From JAPYTY01 sp036338435 (GTDB lineage: Bacteria; Acidobacteriota; UBA6911; RPQK01; JADFOI01): DNA of 17,771 bases. How positions within the stretch are numbered: the stretch's first letter is position 1; each line of letters opens with the position of its first letter. The position numbers and the translations under genes are program-made. The notes below the pieces were generated by a model. That model did no database searches. It worked only from the letters and a program-made list of their open reading frames with translations, and was not told the DNA's origin. Shown here piece after piece: positions 7,244-15,258 of the stretch. The stretch is taken from positions 1 to 17,771 of the forward strand of contig JAYZCG010000027.1 in the NCBI GenBank assembly GCA_036338435.1, in the 5' to 3' direction.

Positions 7244-7789
7244 ATGGAAACAGCAGGCATGTCGGTCAACGAACTCATCGGACAATTGGATGGCTTTGCA
7301 GAGCAGAGATTCCCAGTTCAGGAAGTAGACCACTTCATGCGAGGGAGCATATTGTCAGAAGAGGAATTGTCCCCTTATACATTCTTTGAACCGGATCACT
7401 ACACCCGTAACCTGATTCACAAATCTACATCCTTTGAACTCATAGCGATCTGCTGGCAACCAGGCCAGGATTCTCCGGTACATGGACATGAAGGAGAAAA
7501 ATGTTGGAGCCGGGTGGAAACGGGAAGACTTAGATTTACCAGTTACTCGAAAGGTCCATCAGAAAATTCTTTGAATTTTGAGGTGATCTCGGTCAACATG
7601 GGAGGTCCCGGCTATCTGGATGGACCGGCAGACATCCACAAAGTAGAGAATCCTTTCGATACAACGGCAATAAGCCTACACCTCTATTCATATCCGTTTA
7701 AAGCCTGTGACATTTACGATGTTGAGAACAACCTCATCTCCCGAAAAAAACTTGGCTACTACAGTCAATATGGTACACGTTGCCAGTAA
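7244..7789 (+). CDS. Cysteine dioxygenase type I
   Basis: This 181-residue cupin enzyme adds O2 to cysteine to make cysteine sulfinic acid. The three iron ligands are His80 and His82 (SPVHGHEG) and His132 (DIHKVEN). Arg55 in YTRNL corresponds to the substrate-carboxylate arginine (Arg60 of the mammalian enzyme). Cys87 and Tyr148 (LHLYS) match mammalian Cys93 and Tyr157, which form the thioether cofactor; many bacterial homologues have Gly instead of this Cys. His146 matches the active-site His155. Length is that of a complete enzyme. GGAGGG lies about ten bases before the ATG at 7244; an in-frame ATG at 7259 is a less likely start. A related thiol dioxygenase substrate is possible, but the Arg and Cys-Tyr set favours cysteine. 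Confidence 0.9.
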   Translation: METAGMSVNELIGQLDGFAEQRFPVQEVDHFMRGSILSEEELSPYTFFEPDHYTRNLIHKSTSFELIAICWQPGQDSPVHGHEGEKCWSRVETGRLRFTSYSKGPSENSLNFEVISVNMGGPGYLDGPADIHKVENPFDTTAISLHLYSYPFKACDIYDVENNLISRKKLGYYSQYGTRCQ

Positions 7790-7909
7790 TCGCTTGCTCT
7801 ACACCATAACCGATAGCAAGGTGCCCTTTTTTATAAAGACAGAGTTGCATCAAAAGACCATCAATCTTTATCTGATGGGATTTCAGAGAGAGGGGATCAT
7901 TCCTGATAT

Positions 7910-8314
7910 TTAGGGGTAATTAACCTTAGCCCAAAAACATACGTCAGCTATCACGTTTTCAACAACAGAATCTGGGGAAGGATAATGCCACTTTTTATCT
8001 CCCTCAAGCTCCCTACTCCTAGATCCCTCACCCATTGATTCTTTGTAAGCCAATACGCTAAGCACTCTATATTTATGAGGGACATCGCAGTCGGCTTCGT
8101 AATAGGTTTTAGTAGATAAATCTCCATGTAAAGTGGGTTCCAAATGATTAACCAAGTCCCAATAATAAACATAGCCTTCGTTAGCTACGACACGCTCGAA
8201 ATCGACGTAGATAGATCTATCCACACTTTCATCAACCTTCTCCCACTCAGCAAAACTGGTGGATAAGCACATCAGTGCCAACATTAGTGTAGTGGGTAGG
8301 GTTGGTTTATTCAT
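7910..8314 (-). CDS. Surface-adhesin protein E-like secreted protein
   Basis: The 134-residue product starts with a signal peptide (MNKPTLPTTLMLALMCLSTSFA), which is why I use the ATG at 8314 instead of the longer frame. The mature part has the family pattern SIYVDFERV, YVYYWDL, GDLSTKTYYEADCD, KESMGEGS and a final VCFWAK. Two cysteines conserved with the copy at the left edge may form a disulfide. It is expected in the periplasm or on the cell surface. The name comes from Haemophilus protein E; adhesion or ligand binding is not shown for proteins like this. It converges with the dioxygenase gene and is divergent from the DUF6512 gene. No clear ribosome site was seen. Confidence 0.7.
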   Translation of the reverse strand: MNKPTLPTTLMLALMCLSTSFAEWEKVDESVDRSIYVDFERVVANEGYVYYWDLVNHLEPTLHGDLSTKTYYEADCDVPHKYRVLSVLAYKESMGEGSRSRELEGDKKWHYPSPDSVVENVIADVCFWAKVNYP

Positions 8315-8424
8315 TCTGAAGTTATGTGCCAGTGAATTTGACAGAACATCCACGGATCGTGAATATTAGGGCAGAACTCAATCACTTCGTCAAGCTATTA
8401 GTATCAGTTGGCTTCTCATTGACA

Positions 8425-8991
8425 ATGGTTATAGGAAGAAGAACACAATTCAAAGCACTCAGTTTGTCATGGGAGTTGTTCGGAATTCTCTTCATAGGAC
8501 TAACTGGTGGCCTCTTGCACTTCGTTTTTGACCTGATGGGAGGCTGGCAACCTGTAGCATTAATTGCTCCCGTCAATGAAAGTACTTGGGAACACTTTAA
8601 GATGGCCTTCTGGCCAGGATTATTCGTTGCACTAATCGAGATCTACATTGTTCAAAAGAGCACAACTAACTTGTGGCTTGCTAGGTCTTTAGGTCTATTC
8701 TCCACTCCCGTGACCATCAGTGTCTTCTTTTACGGTTACATGGCCATCGTGGGACGCCACTATCTGATGGCAGACATCTTGATCTTCTGGATTGCAGTGG
8801 TCATCGGGCGAATGGTGTCTTACAAGTTATCATCAGTCCCGGATCAAGGTCGTTTCGCCAATCGATGCGGGGCAGTTTTGTTAGTCCTCATGATGCTAGC
8901 GTTCTCATTGTTTACCTACTACCCTCCACAAATCTTTTTGTTTGAAGATCCTCAGACCCAACAATACGGAATCCTTCAAATCACCGACTGA
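8425..8991 (+). CDS. DUF6512 family membrane protein
   Basis: This is a polytopic membrane protein of unknown function. The segment GGLLHFVFDLMGG, then PVNESTWEHFKMAFWP, is the signature I recall for the DUF6512 family. About five hydrophobic helices are visible: LFGILFIGLTGGLLHFVFDL, the FWPGLFVALIEIYIV region, the TPVTISVFFYGYMAIV region, the LIFWIAVVIG region and the VLLVLMMLAFSLF region. The conserved His, Asn, Glu and His in the first loop might bind metal or be catalytic, which is inference. The start is uncertain. The frame is open from a GTG at 8326, but the ATG at 8425 gives the usual short N-terminus before the first helix. Neither start has a good ribosome site. The gene does not obviously belong to an operon. 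Confidence 0.6.
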   Translation: MVIGRRTQFKALSLSWELFGILFIGLTGGLLHFVFDLMGGWQPVALIAPVNESTWEHFKMAFWPGLFVALIEIYIVQKSTTNLWLARSLGLFSTPVTISVFFYGYMAIVGRHYLMADILIFWIAVVIGRMVSYKLSSVPDQGRFANRCGAVLLVLMMLAFSLFTYYPPQIFLFEDPQTQQYGILQITD

Positions 8992-9026
8992 AATGAAAAA
9001 TATCCAAGCTTTGTGTGAACCTTCTT

Positions 9027-9055
9027 TTGCATAAGCACAAGCAACGTCTTACAAT
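9027..9055 (+). promoter_or_regulatory. Candidate promoter of the peptide ABC importer operon
   Basis: TTGCAT (9027-9032) and TACAAT (9050-9055, five of six consensus bases) are 17 bases apart, in the short gap before the binding-protein gene. Transcription would start near 9062. AAGGA at 9074-9078 lies about 16 bases before the ATG at 9095, rather far for a ribosome site. Confidence 0.45.
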
Positions 9056-9094
9056 TATCCTCTTTAACAAATAAAGGAACTGAACTACTGGACT

Positions 9095-11044
9095 ATGAGA
9101 AAATCTCTAAGTCTTTGCATCCTAAGTACTCTGCTGGTGACAACCGCCTGTAGCTATTCAACCGAGACTGAGTTTGTAATACCTGACCTTCTAATACCGC
9201 CGGAACCCGTCTCTTTGAACAAAAACGACTACCCAGTCTTCCCGGACAAAGATGCCGGATCAGATCTAGCTATTTCAGCTGAAAAAGGAGGATCTGGATT
9301 CACTGGTGAAGACTGGACAACTAATGTTAATTTCGACTTCATCGGCGATCCCCGAGCTGTTAAGGGGGGAACTTACAGGGAGGGAATACCAAATTTCCCG
9401 GGCACTTTGCGCTTTGTCGGTCCAGAAGCCAATACGTCGCTCAATTTTATGATCGCTGCGATGACCTACGAATCTCTGCTCAACCAACATCCTATCACCC
9501 TGGAATATATCCCTGCCCTAGCCACCCACTGGCAGATTTATCCAGACAAGATGACTTATCGTTTCCGCATTAATCCCAATGCGCGCTGGGTCGATGGACA
9601 GCCAGTTACGGCCGACGATGTGGTGGCCACCTGGGACTTTTATATGGACGAGGGGCTCCAGGCCCCTTTTTATCGCCTGACATGGGGTAAGTTCGAAAGA
9701 CCCGTTGCCGAAAGCAAATATATTGTTCAAGTCAAGAGCCTCAAAGTAAACTGGCGTAACTTTCTCTACTTTTCGAGTATGCATATTCTTCCGGCCCACA
9801 TACTCAAAAACGTAGACGGAGCAACCTATCTTGAAGAGTACAATTTTAAGATGCTTCCCGGGACGGGTCCCTACCACGTCCTAGAAGAAAATATAGACAA
9901 AGGCAACTCAATTACCATCACTAAACGCAAGGACTACTGGGCGGCAGACCAACGCCGCACCGTAGGTCTAAACAACTTTGATCAAATCAGGGAAATTGTA
10001 GTACGAGATGAAAATCTTAAATTCGAGATGCTCAAAAGTGGTGATCTTGACAACTTCCACCTCCTCAAAGCTCAGAGGTGGGTTGAAGAACTGGACTTTG
10101 CTCACATTCAAAGGGGTCTTATTCAAAAGCGCAAAGTTTTTAATCACTCACCCAACGGCATTCAGGGGCTAGCATTCAATACCCGCAGATCACCTTTTGA
10201 TGACGTGCGCGTGCGGAAGGCCTTATTTCATCTTTTCAATCGGAAGCAGATGGTTGAAAAACTGATGTACAGCGAATATGAACTAATGCATTCCTACTTT
10301 CACGCCAGCATATACGAAAACCCGAACAATCCCAAAGTAATGTACGATCCTGAGCTTGCTGTAAACTTGCTGGAAGAAGCAGGTTGGAAGGAAAGAAACT
10401 CACGGGGGCGTCTGGTTAAAAACAACCAACCCTTTGAAATGGAAATCCTTTATCAGCAACAAAGTTTTGAAAGATATTTCACCATCTACCAAGAGGATCT
10501 AAGGAAAGTCGGAATTACGGTTAATCTCCGACTGGTAACACCGGAAACTCAGTTTATGTTGATGATGGAGAGACAGTTCGATCTCGTCATGTCTGGATGG
10601 GGTGGATTGCTTTATCCGAATCCAGAAAACACTTATCACTCCTCCCTAGCCGACCCGATTAATACCAACAACATTACGGGAATCAAGAACGCACGGATTG
10701 ATGAAATTTGCGATGCCTATGACCGGATGTTTGAACTGGAGGAACGCATTGTCGCCATCAAGGAAATAGACGGTATCCTGGCTAATGAATTTCACTACAT
10801 CCTTCAGTGGGCTGGTCCTTTTCACAGATTTGTCTACTGGAACAAGTTTGGGATGCCAAAAGGACACATTACTCGAGTAGGAGACTACGCCGATCCACCT
10901 TCACTGTGGTGGTTTGACCCAACAAAACTACAAAAACTGCATGAGGCACAGCAGGATCCAACCATGCAATTAGAAGTAGGGCCGTCAGAGGACCGCTATT
11001 GGCTAGAATTTGACCAACTGCTCGCTCCTCAAGAAGAATCATGA
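9095..11044 (+). CDS. Peptide ABC transporter substrate-binding lipoprotein, YejA-like
   Basis: The 649-residue protein has a lipoprotein-type signal peptide (SLCILSTLLVTTAC; the -3 residue is Thr, so the lipobox is imperfect). It then has a family 5 extracellular solute-binding domain over most of its length. Diagnostic parts are GDPRAVKGGTYREG near the start, LNQHPITLEYIPALATHW, and GWGGLLYPNPENTYHSS, which resembles YejA-type proteins. It should capture peptides in the periplasm and hand them to the two permeases that follow. Its stop overlaps the ATG of the first permease (ATGA), so it is translationally coupled. YejA homologues take up oligopeptides and, in E. coli, microcin C; the substrate here cannot be read. 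Confidence 0.88.
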   Translation: MRKSLSLCILSTLLVTTACSYSTETEFVIPDLLIPPEPVSLNKNDYPVFPDKDAGSDLAISAEKGGSGFTGEDWTTNVNFDFIGDPRAVKGGTYREGIPNFPGTLRFVGPEANTSLNFMIAAMTYESLLNQHPITLEYIPALATHWQIYPDKMTYRFRINPNARWVDGQPVTADDVVATWDFYMDEGLQAPFYRLTWGKFERPVAESKYIVQVKSLKVNWRNFLYFSSMHILPAHILKNVDGATYLEEYNFKMLPGTGPYHVLEENIDKGNSITITKRKDYWAADQRRTVGLNNFDQIREIVVRDENLKFEMLKSGDLDNFHLLKAQRWVEELDFAHIQRGLIQKRKVFNHSPNGIQGLAFNTRRSPFDDVRVRKALFHLFNRKQMVEKLMYSEYELMHSYFHASIYENPNNPKVMYDPELAVNLLEEAGWKERNSRGRLVKNNQPFEMEILYQQQSFERYFTIYQEDLRKVGITVNLRLVTPETQFMLMMERQFDLVMSGWGGLLYPNPENTYHSSLADPINTNNITGIKNARIDEICDAYDRMFELEERIVAIKEIDGILANEFHYILQWAGPFHRFVYWNKFGMPKGHITRVGDYADPPSLWWFDPTKLQKLHEAQQDPTMQLEVGPSEDRYWLEFDQLLAPQEES

Positions 11045-12069
11045 CCAGCTACTTTATCCGCCGATTCCTTTTAATTATTCCCACTTTCATCGGTATCACA
11101 CTGGCTGTTTTTCTAATCATGCACTTTGTTCCAGGTGGCCCCATCGAGCGCCAAATCATGAATCTTAAGATGGCGATTATGCAAGAAGGTGGAGTAGGTG
11201 GTGGACAGGTGGTAAGCACTGAACTACCTGCAGCAGCACTCGAAGAAATGAGACGCTACTACGGGTTCGATCAGCCCGTTCACATTCGTTATGCACAATG
11301 GCTGTGGAATGTTGTGAAACTGGACCTAGGCAGATCCTACATCTACCAAGACCCCGTATGGGAAGTGATAAAATCACGCTTTCCTGTCTCCTTGTTTCTA
11401 GGACTTACCGGGTTCATATTAAGCTATCTTGTATGTATTCCACTGGGGGTTTTCAAAGCGATTCATCATGGATCCGAGTTTGATTTTGCCAGTAGTTTCA
11501 TTGTATTCCTGGGGTACTCTATTCCTGGATGGGCAATGGGAACGGCTTTACTGGTGTTGTTTGGCGGGGGTAGTTTTTGGAATATTTTTCCACTAGGAGG
11601 ATTTCGGCCCGACAACTGGGAATTTCTTAATCTTGGTCAAAAGATCGTTGCTCAGCTTCATCACATGATTCTGCCAGTGATCTGTTACATGATCGGATCT
11701 TTCGCTACCCTCACAATTCTGACAAAGAACTCCTTGATGGAAAACCTAGGCCAAGATTACGTCCGAACGGCCTTTGCTAAAGGCTTAACTGAGCGGCGAG
11801 TTATTTTCGTTCATGCCCTCCGTAATTCCCTAATTCCTATTGCCACTGGCCTAGGTCATTTCTTCAGTCTAATTTTGGCAGGATCTTTTTTAATTGAGCG
11901 GGTTTTCAATATCGATGGAATGGGTTACCTCGGATATACCTCAATTTTACAAAGAGATTATCCAGTGGCACTGGGGATTTTAGTACTTTCGAGCCTGCTC
12001 ATGTTGTTGGGCAACATTATTTCCGACATTATTTATGTGGTGGTAGATCCCCGCATACGTTTCAAATAG
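11041..12069 (+). CDS. Peptide ABC transporter permease, YejB-like
   Basis: The 342-residue inner-membrane protein starts YFIRRFLLIIPTFIGIT, the typical first helix of DppB/OppB-type permeases. It has the FVPGGP block and a long insert before YYGFDQP, as in YejB. The ATPase-contacting EAA loop is visible near residues 239-267 (DYVRTAFAKGLTERRVIFVHAL). It ends DPRIRFK, the family's usual end. It overlaps the binding-protein gene by four bases and lies 60 bases before the second permease. It forms the transmembrane channel with that partner. Confidence 0.88.
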   Translation: MTSYFIRRFLLIIPTFIGITLAVFLIMHFVPGGPIERQIMNLKMAIMQEGGVGGGQVVSTELPAAALEEMRRYYGFDQPVHIRYAQWLWNVVKLDLGRSYIYQDPVWEVIKSRFPVSLFLGLTGFILSYLVCIPLGVFKAIHHGSEFDFASSFIVFLGYSIPGWAMGTALLVLFGGGSFWNIFPLGGFRPDNWEFLNLGQKIVAQLHHMILPVICYMIGSFATLTILTKNSLMENLGQDYVRTAFAKGLTERRVIFVHALRNSLIPIATGLGHFFSLILAGSFLIERVFNIDGMGYLGYTSILQRDYPVALGILVLSSLLMLLGNIISDIIYVVVDPRIRFK

Positions 12070-12129
12070 GCATTAGAACAAGCTGGAAGGAAACTTAGTC
12101 CGAAATTGTGAGGACGTTCTGTATCCCTG

Positions 12130-13221
12130 ATGACACGGCAAAAACAACCAAAACTCTCCGAATCCATTTTCAAAAGGCGCTGGCGTAAATTCCGCACTTT
12201 GAAGCGCGGGTACTACTCCTTTCTGATCATCGCAGCAACCTATTTGGTATCGCTTATCTTACCGATACTGATCAATAACAAACCACTGATCCTCTACTAC
12301 GAAGGCCAGTATTTTTTCCCAATGATCCGCTTTCACGCCCCCGAAGAATTTGGCCTGACTACTATTGGCGAACCAAATTATCGTCTACTTAAAGAAAAAT
12401 TGACCCATGAGGGAAAAGGCAACTGGGTGATATTGCCCCCTTACCCCTATAGCCCTAACGAATCCCTCTTTGAACTGGAAGGGCCCCCTCCACATTCACC
12501 CTCTGCAACCAACTGGTTTGGCACAGATGATCGAGCACGTGACATCTTCACCCGGTTGGCATACGGATTTAATATTTCCATGACATTTGCTCTACTGGTT
12601 TTGATCTTCAGCTTTGGTTTTGGGATCATAGTAGGCGCACTGATCGGATATTTCGGCGGCACACTAGATATTCTGGGGCAAAGGGCTATTGAGGTCTGGT
12701 CCTCCCTCCCCTTCCTCTACACCATCATGATCGTAAGTTCGATTATTGTTCCTGTGTATCTACCCGACAGCAACCAACTCCTACAACCCTCCTTCTGGCT
12801 TCTTATTTTTATCCTATCTGCCTTTGGTTGGATGGGCATCACATTTTATATCCGAGGAGAGTTTTACCGCGAAAAAGTTAAGGATTATGTGGGAGCGGCA
12901 ATTTCCATGGGAGCATCAGACTTGACCATCATGTTCAAACATATTTTGCCCAATGCTATCAATCCGGTTGTATCTTTTGCTCCTTTCGCTATCGTTGGAA
13001 ATATCGGAGCCCTGGTCGCCTTAGACTTTTTGGGATTTGGCCTGCCTGCTCCCACGCCCAGTTGGGGTGAGTTAATCGCCCAGGGAATGAGCCTTCTCAC
13101 CAAATGGTGGTTAGTTTTTTTCCCCCTAGGAGCAGTTTTTTTAACACTACTCTTGATTGTCTTTGTGGGCGAGGCCATCCGCGAGGCCTTTGACCCTAAA
13201 CAATATTCAAGATTACGCTGA
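12130..13221 (+). CDS. Peptide ABC transporter permease, YejE-like
   Basis: The 363-residue protein has the N-terminal basic stretch and first helix of the YejE/OppC group. A large periplasmic insert follows, with NNKPLILYYEGQYFFPM and PPYPYSPNES, which is characteristic of YejE rather than DppC. NWFGTDDRARDIFTRL marks the start of the transport domain. The EAA loop lies near residues 254-281 (DYVGAAISMGASDLTIMFKH). It ends REAFDPKQYSRLR. It pairs with the YejB-like permease; only four bases separate its stop from the next gene. Confidence 0.88.
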   Translation: MTRQKQPKLSESIFKRRWRKFRTLKRGYYSFLIIAATYLVSLILPILINNKPLILYYEGQYFFPMIRFHAPEEFGLTTIGEPNYRLLKEKLTHEGKGNWVILPPYPYSPNESLFELEGPPPHSPSATNWFGTDDRARDIFTRLAYGFNISMTFALLVLIFSFGFGIIVGALIGYFGGTLDILGQRAIEVWSSLPFLYTIMIVSSIIVPVYLPDSNQLLQPSFWLLIFILSAFGWMGITFYIRGEFYREKVKDYVGAAISMGASDLTIMFKHILPNAINPVVSFAPFAIVGNIGALVALDFLGFGLPAPTPSWGELIAQGMSLLTKWWLVFFPLGAVFLTLLLIVFVGEAIREAFDPKQYSRLR

Positions 13222-13225
13222 AAAT

Positions 13226-14212
13226 ATGCCTGACACATTGCTACAAATTCGAGATCTCACAACTCACTTCACCACTGAATCAGGTGTAGCCAAAGCCGTC
13301 GATGGTTTGGATCTGGACATTTACCGAGGAGAAGTTCTGGGACTGGTAGGAGAATCTGGTTCAGGAAAAACAGTCACAGCACTCAGCATCCTACGGTTAA
13401 TTCCTGATCCTCCTGGCAAAATTGTACGTGGCTCCATCCTCTTCAAAAATCAAAACCTACTCAAGCTTTCCTGGGAGGAAATTCGGGGAATTCGTGGGGT
13501 TGAGATTAGCATGATTTTTCAGGAACCCATGACCTCTCTGAACCCGACCTTTACAATTGGCATGCAACTCTCCGAGATAGTCAGACAGCATCAAAAATGT
13601 TCTAGTAAAGAAGCATTCCAAAAAAGTATCCAGATGCTAACACTAGTGGGGATTTCCGACCCTGAATTGCTCATGTCACACTATCCTCATCAATTCTCCG
13701 GTGGAATGCGCCAGCGCGTCATGATCGCTATGGCACTAATTTGTAATCCCGCGTTACTGATTGCCGATGAGCCCACCACAGCACTCGACGTAACAGTGCA
13801 AGCCCAGATCCTTGACCTAATGTTGAACATCAAGGAACAGAGAAAAGAGGCAGCGGTTTTGCTAATCACCCACAACCTGGCCGTTGTAGCGGAGATCTGC
13901 GATCGGGTAGCAGTCATGTACGGGGGACGCCTACAGGAAGTTGCTCCAGTCAAAGACTTGTTTGAAAACCCCCAGCACCCCTACACGCAGGGCTTGCTAG
14001 CCTCCCTGCCCCATGTGCATGGAGAAAAAACAGATCGACTTCCAACTATTCCGGGCAATGTACCAGATATTCATGAACTCCCCCCCGGTTGTAAATTTTC
14101 AACTCGGTGTCATGAATTGCTCGATCATTGTCACACAATCGAACCACAGCTTAGAGAGATCAACCCTGGCCATTGGGTACGTTGCCATTTAATGGACGAA
14201 GGAAATCACTGA
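13226..14212 (+). CDS. Peptide ABC transporter ATP-binding protein, OppD/DppD-like
   Basis: The 328-residue ATPase has Walker A GESGSGKT, Q-loop FQEPMTSLNP, signature FSGGM, Walker B LLIADEPTTALD and the switch His in ITHN. The C-terminal oligopeptide-transporter extension carries four cysteines (GCKFSTRC, HC, RC), a pattern associated with an iron-sulfur site in DppD-type proteins. I use the ATG at 13226, just after the permease stop, because MPDTLLQIRDL is the normal beginning; the frame is open further upstream inside the permease gene. Its stop overlaps the start of the second ATPase (TGATG). In E. coli the matching YejF joins both ATPases in one chain; here they are separate. Confidence 0.9.
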   Translation: MPDTLLQIRDLTTHFTTESGVAKAVDGLDLDIYRGEVLGLVGESGSGKTVTALSILRLIPDPPGKIVRGSILFKNQNLLKLSWEEIRGIRGVEISMIFQEPMTSLNPTFTIGMQLSEIVRQHQKCSSKEAFQKSIQMLTLVGISDPELLMSHYPHQFSGGMRQRVMIAMALICNPALLIADEPTTALDVTVQAQILDLMLNIKEQRKEAAVLLITHNLAVVAEICDRVAVMYGGRLQEVAPVKDLFENPQHPYTQGLLASLPHVHGEKTDRLPTIPGNVPDIHELPPGCKFSTRCHELLDHCHTIEPQLREINPGHWVRCHLMDEGNH

Positions 14213-15204
14213 TGAAGAAAATTCTACAAGTGAAAAACCTACGCGTCCGCTTCCCCGTGCATGGAGGAGTACTCCTTCGAAAAGTGGCAGAAGTAAAAGC
14301 TGTAGACGGCATAAGCTTTGACCTACTCCAGGGTGAAACATTAGGCTTGGTTGGGGAATCTGGCTGTGGCAAAAGCACGGTGGGACGAGCCATAGTGAAT
14401 ATTCTGAGGGCCATGAACCATGGCGTTGAAATCTCTGGACAAATTCTTTACCAGACAAAGGAGAGTACTATTGATCTAGTTCAGCTTAGCAGATCAGAAA
14501 TGCGCCCTCACCGTGCTGCGATCCAGATGATCTTCCAAGATCCTTATTCATCCCTAAATCCACGTCTAACAGTTCGGCAAATTATAGAGGAACCCATCAA
14601 AATTCATGCACACTATACAGCGACTGAACGTTACCAACACGTACTGGAACTGCTAGAGAAGGTTGGTCTCTCCAAAGATCATGCGAGTCGTTATCCCCAT
14701 GAATTTTCCGGCGGACAACGCCAGCGTATTGGTATTGCCAGGGCACTGTCGACCAGACCCAAGATAGTCATTGCCGATGAGCCAGTGAGTGCTTTGGATG
14801 TCTCCATTCAGGCTCAGGTGATAAATCTCATGCAAGAGCTACAAGAGGAGTTTAATCTCTCCTACATATTTATTGCCCACGATCTCTCGGTGGTACGACA
14901 CATTTCTGACCGGATCGCGGTAATGTACCTCGGTGAAATGGTCGAAATAGGACCAGGCGAACAAGTTTACAAGCGACCACTCCATCCCTATTCACAAGCT
15001 CTCCTCTCAGCCGTTCCTCAGCCCGACCCGAAGGCTAAACATACGAATCGTATTACCCTGTCCGGAGATGTTCCAAGCCCTATACGAAAACCGACCGGAT
15101 GTGCTTTTCACAATCGCTGCCCCGTGGTTCAGGATTCATGTTCAGAAGAAGTGCCAGCCCTAGAAATAAGAGAGGATCGGGCAGTAGCCTGCCCTTTCGT
15201 GTAG
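14212..15204 (+). CDS. Peptide ABC transporter ATP-binding protein, OppF/DppF-like
   Basis: The 330-residue ATPase has Walker A GESGCGKS, Q-loop FQDPYSSLNPRLTV, signature FSGGQRQRIGIARAL, Walker B IVIADEPVSALD and switch His in IAHD. The C-terminal extension again has four cysteines (GCAFHNRC, SC, AC). It would form the heterodimeric motor of the importer with the OppD-like ATPase. The start at 14212 overlaps the previous stop (TGATG) and gives the normal beginning MKKILQVKNL; the longer frame would lie inside the upstream gene. It is the last gene of the operon and converges with the DUF5916 gene 54 bases away. I saw no clear terminator between them. Confidence 0.9.
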   Translation: MKKILQVKNLRVRFPVHGGVLLRKVAEVKAVDGISFDLLQGETLGLVGESGCGKSTVGRAIVNILRAMNHGVEISGQILYQTKESTIDLVQLSRSEMRPHRAAIQMIFQDPYSSLNPRLTVRQIIEEPIKIHAHYTATERYQHVLELLEKVGLSKDHASRYPHEFSGGQRQRIGIARALSTRPKIVIADEPVSALDVSIQAQVINLMQELQEEFNLSYIFIAHDLSVVRHISDRIAVMYLGEMVEIGPGEQVYKRPLHPYSQALLSAVPQPDPKAKHTNRITLSGDVPSPIRKPTGCAFHNRCPVVQDSCSEEVPALEIREDRAVACPFV

Positions 15205-15258
15205 CACCACTGGAAAAAGAGCTCCGTTCAATATCCAATACAACGTCTTAGGTTTTAC

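Noticed and set aside
7776..7913. Frame after the dioxygenase stop reading NRLLYTITDSKVPFFIKTELHQ, resembling the tail of a protein.
   Set aside because: There is no ribosome site or plausible start outside the dioxygenase gene, no recognisable family, and it overlaps the end of the convergent gene. It may be a remnant, but I cannot support it.
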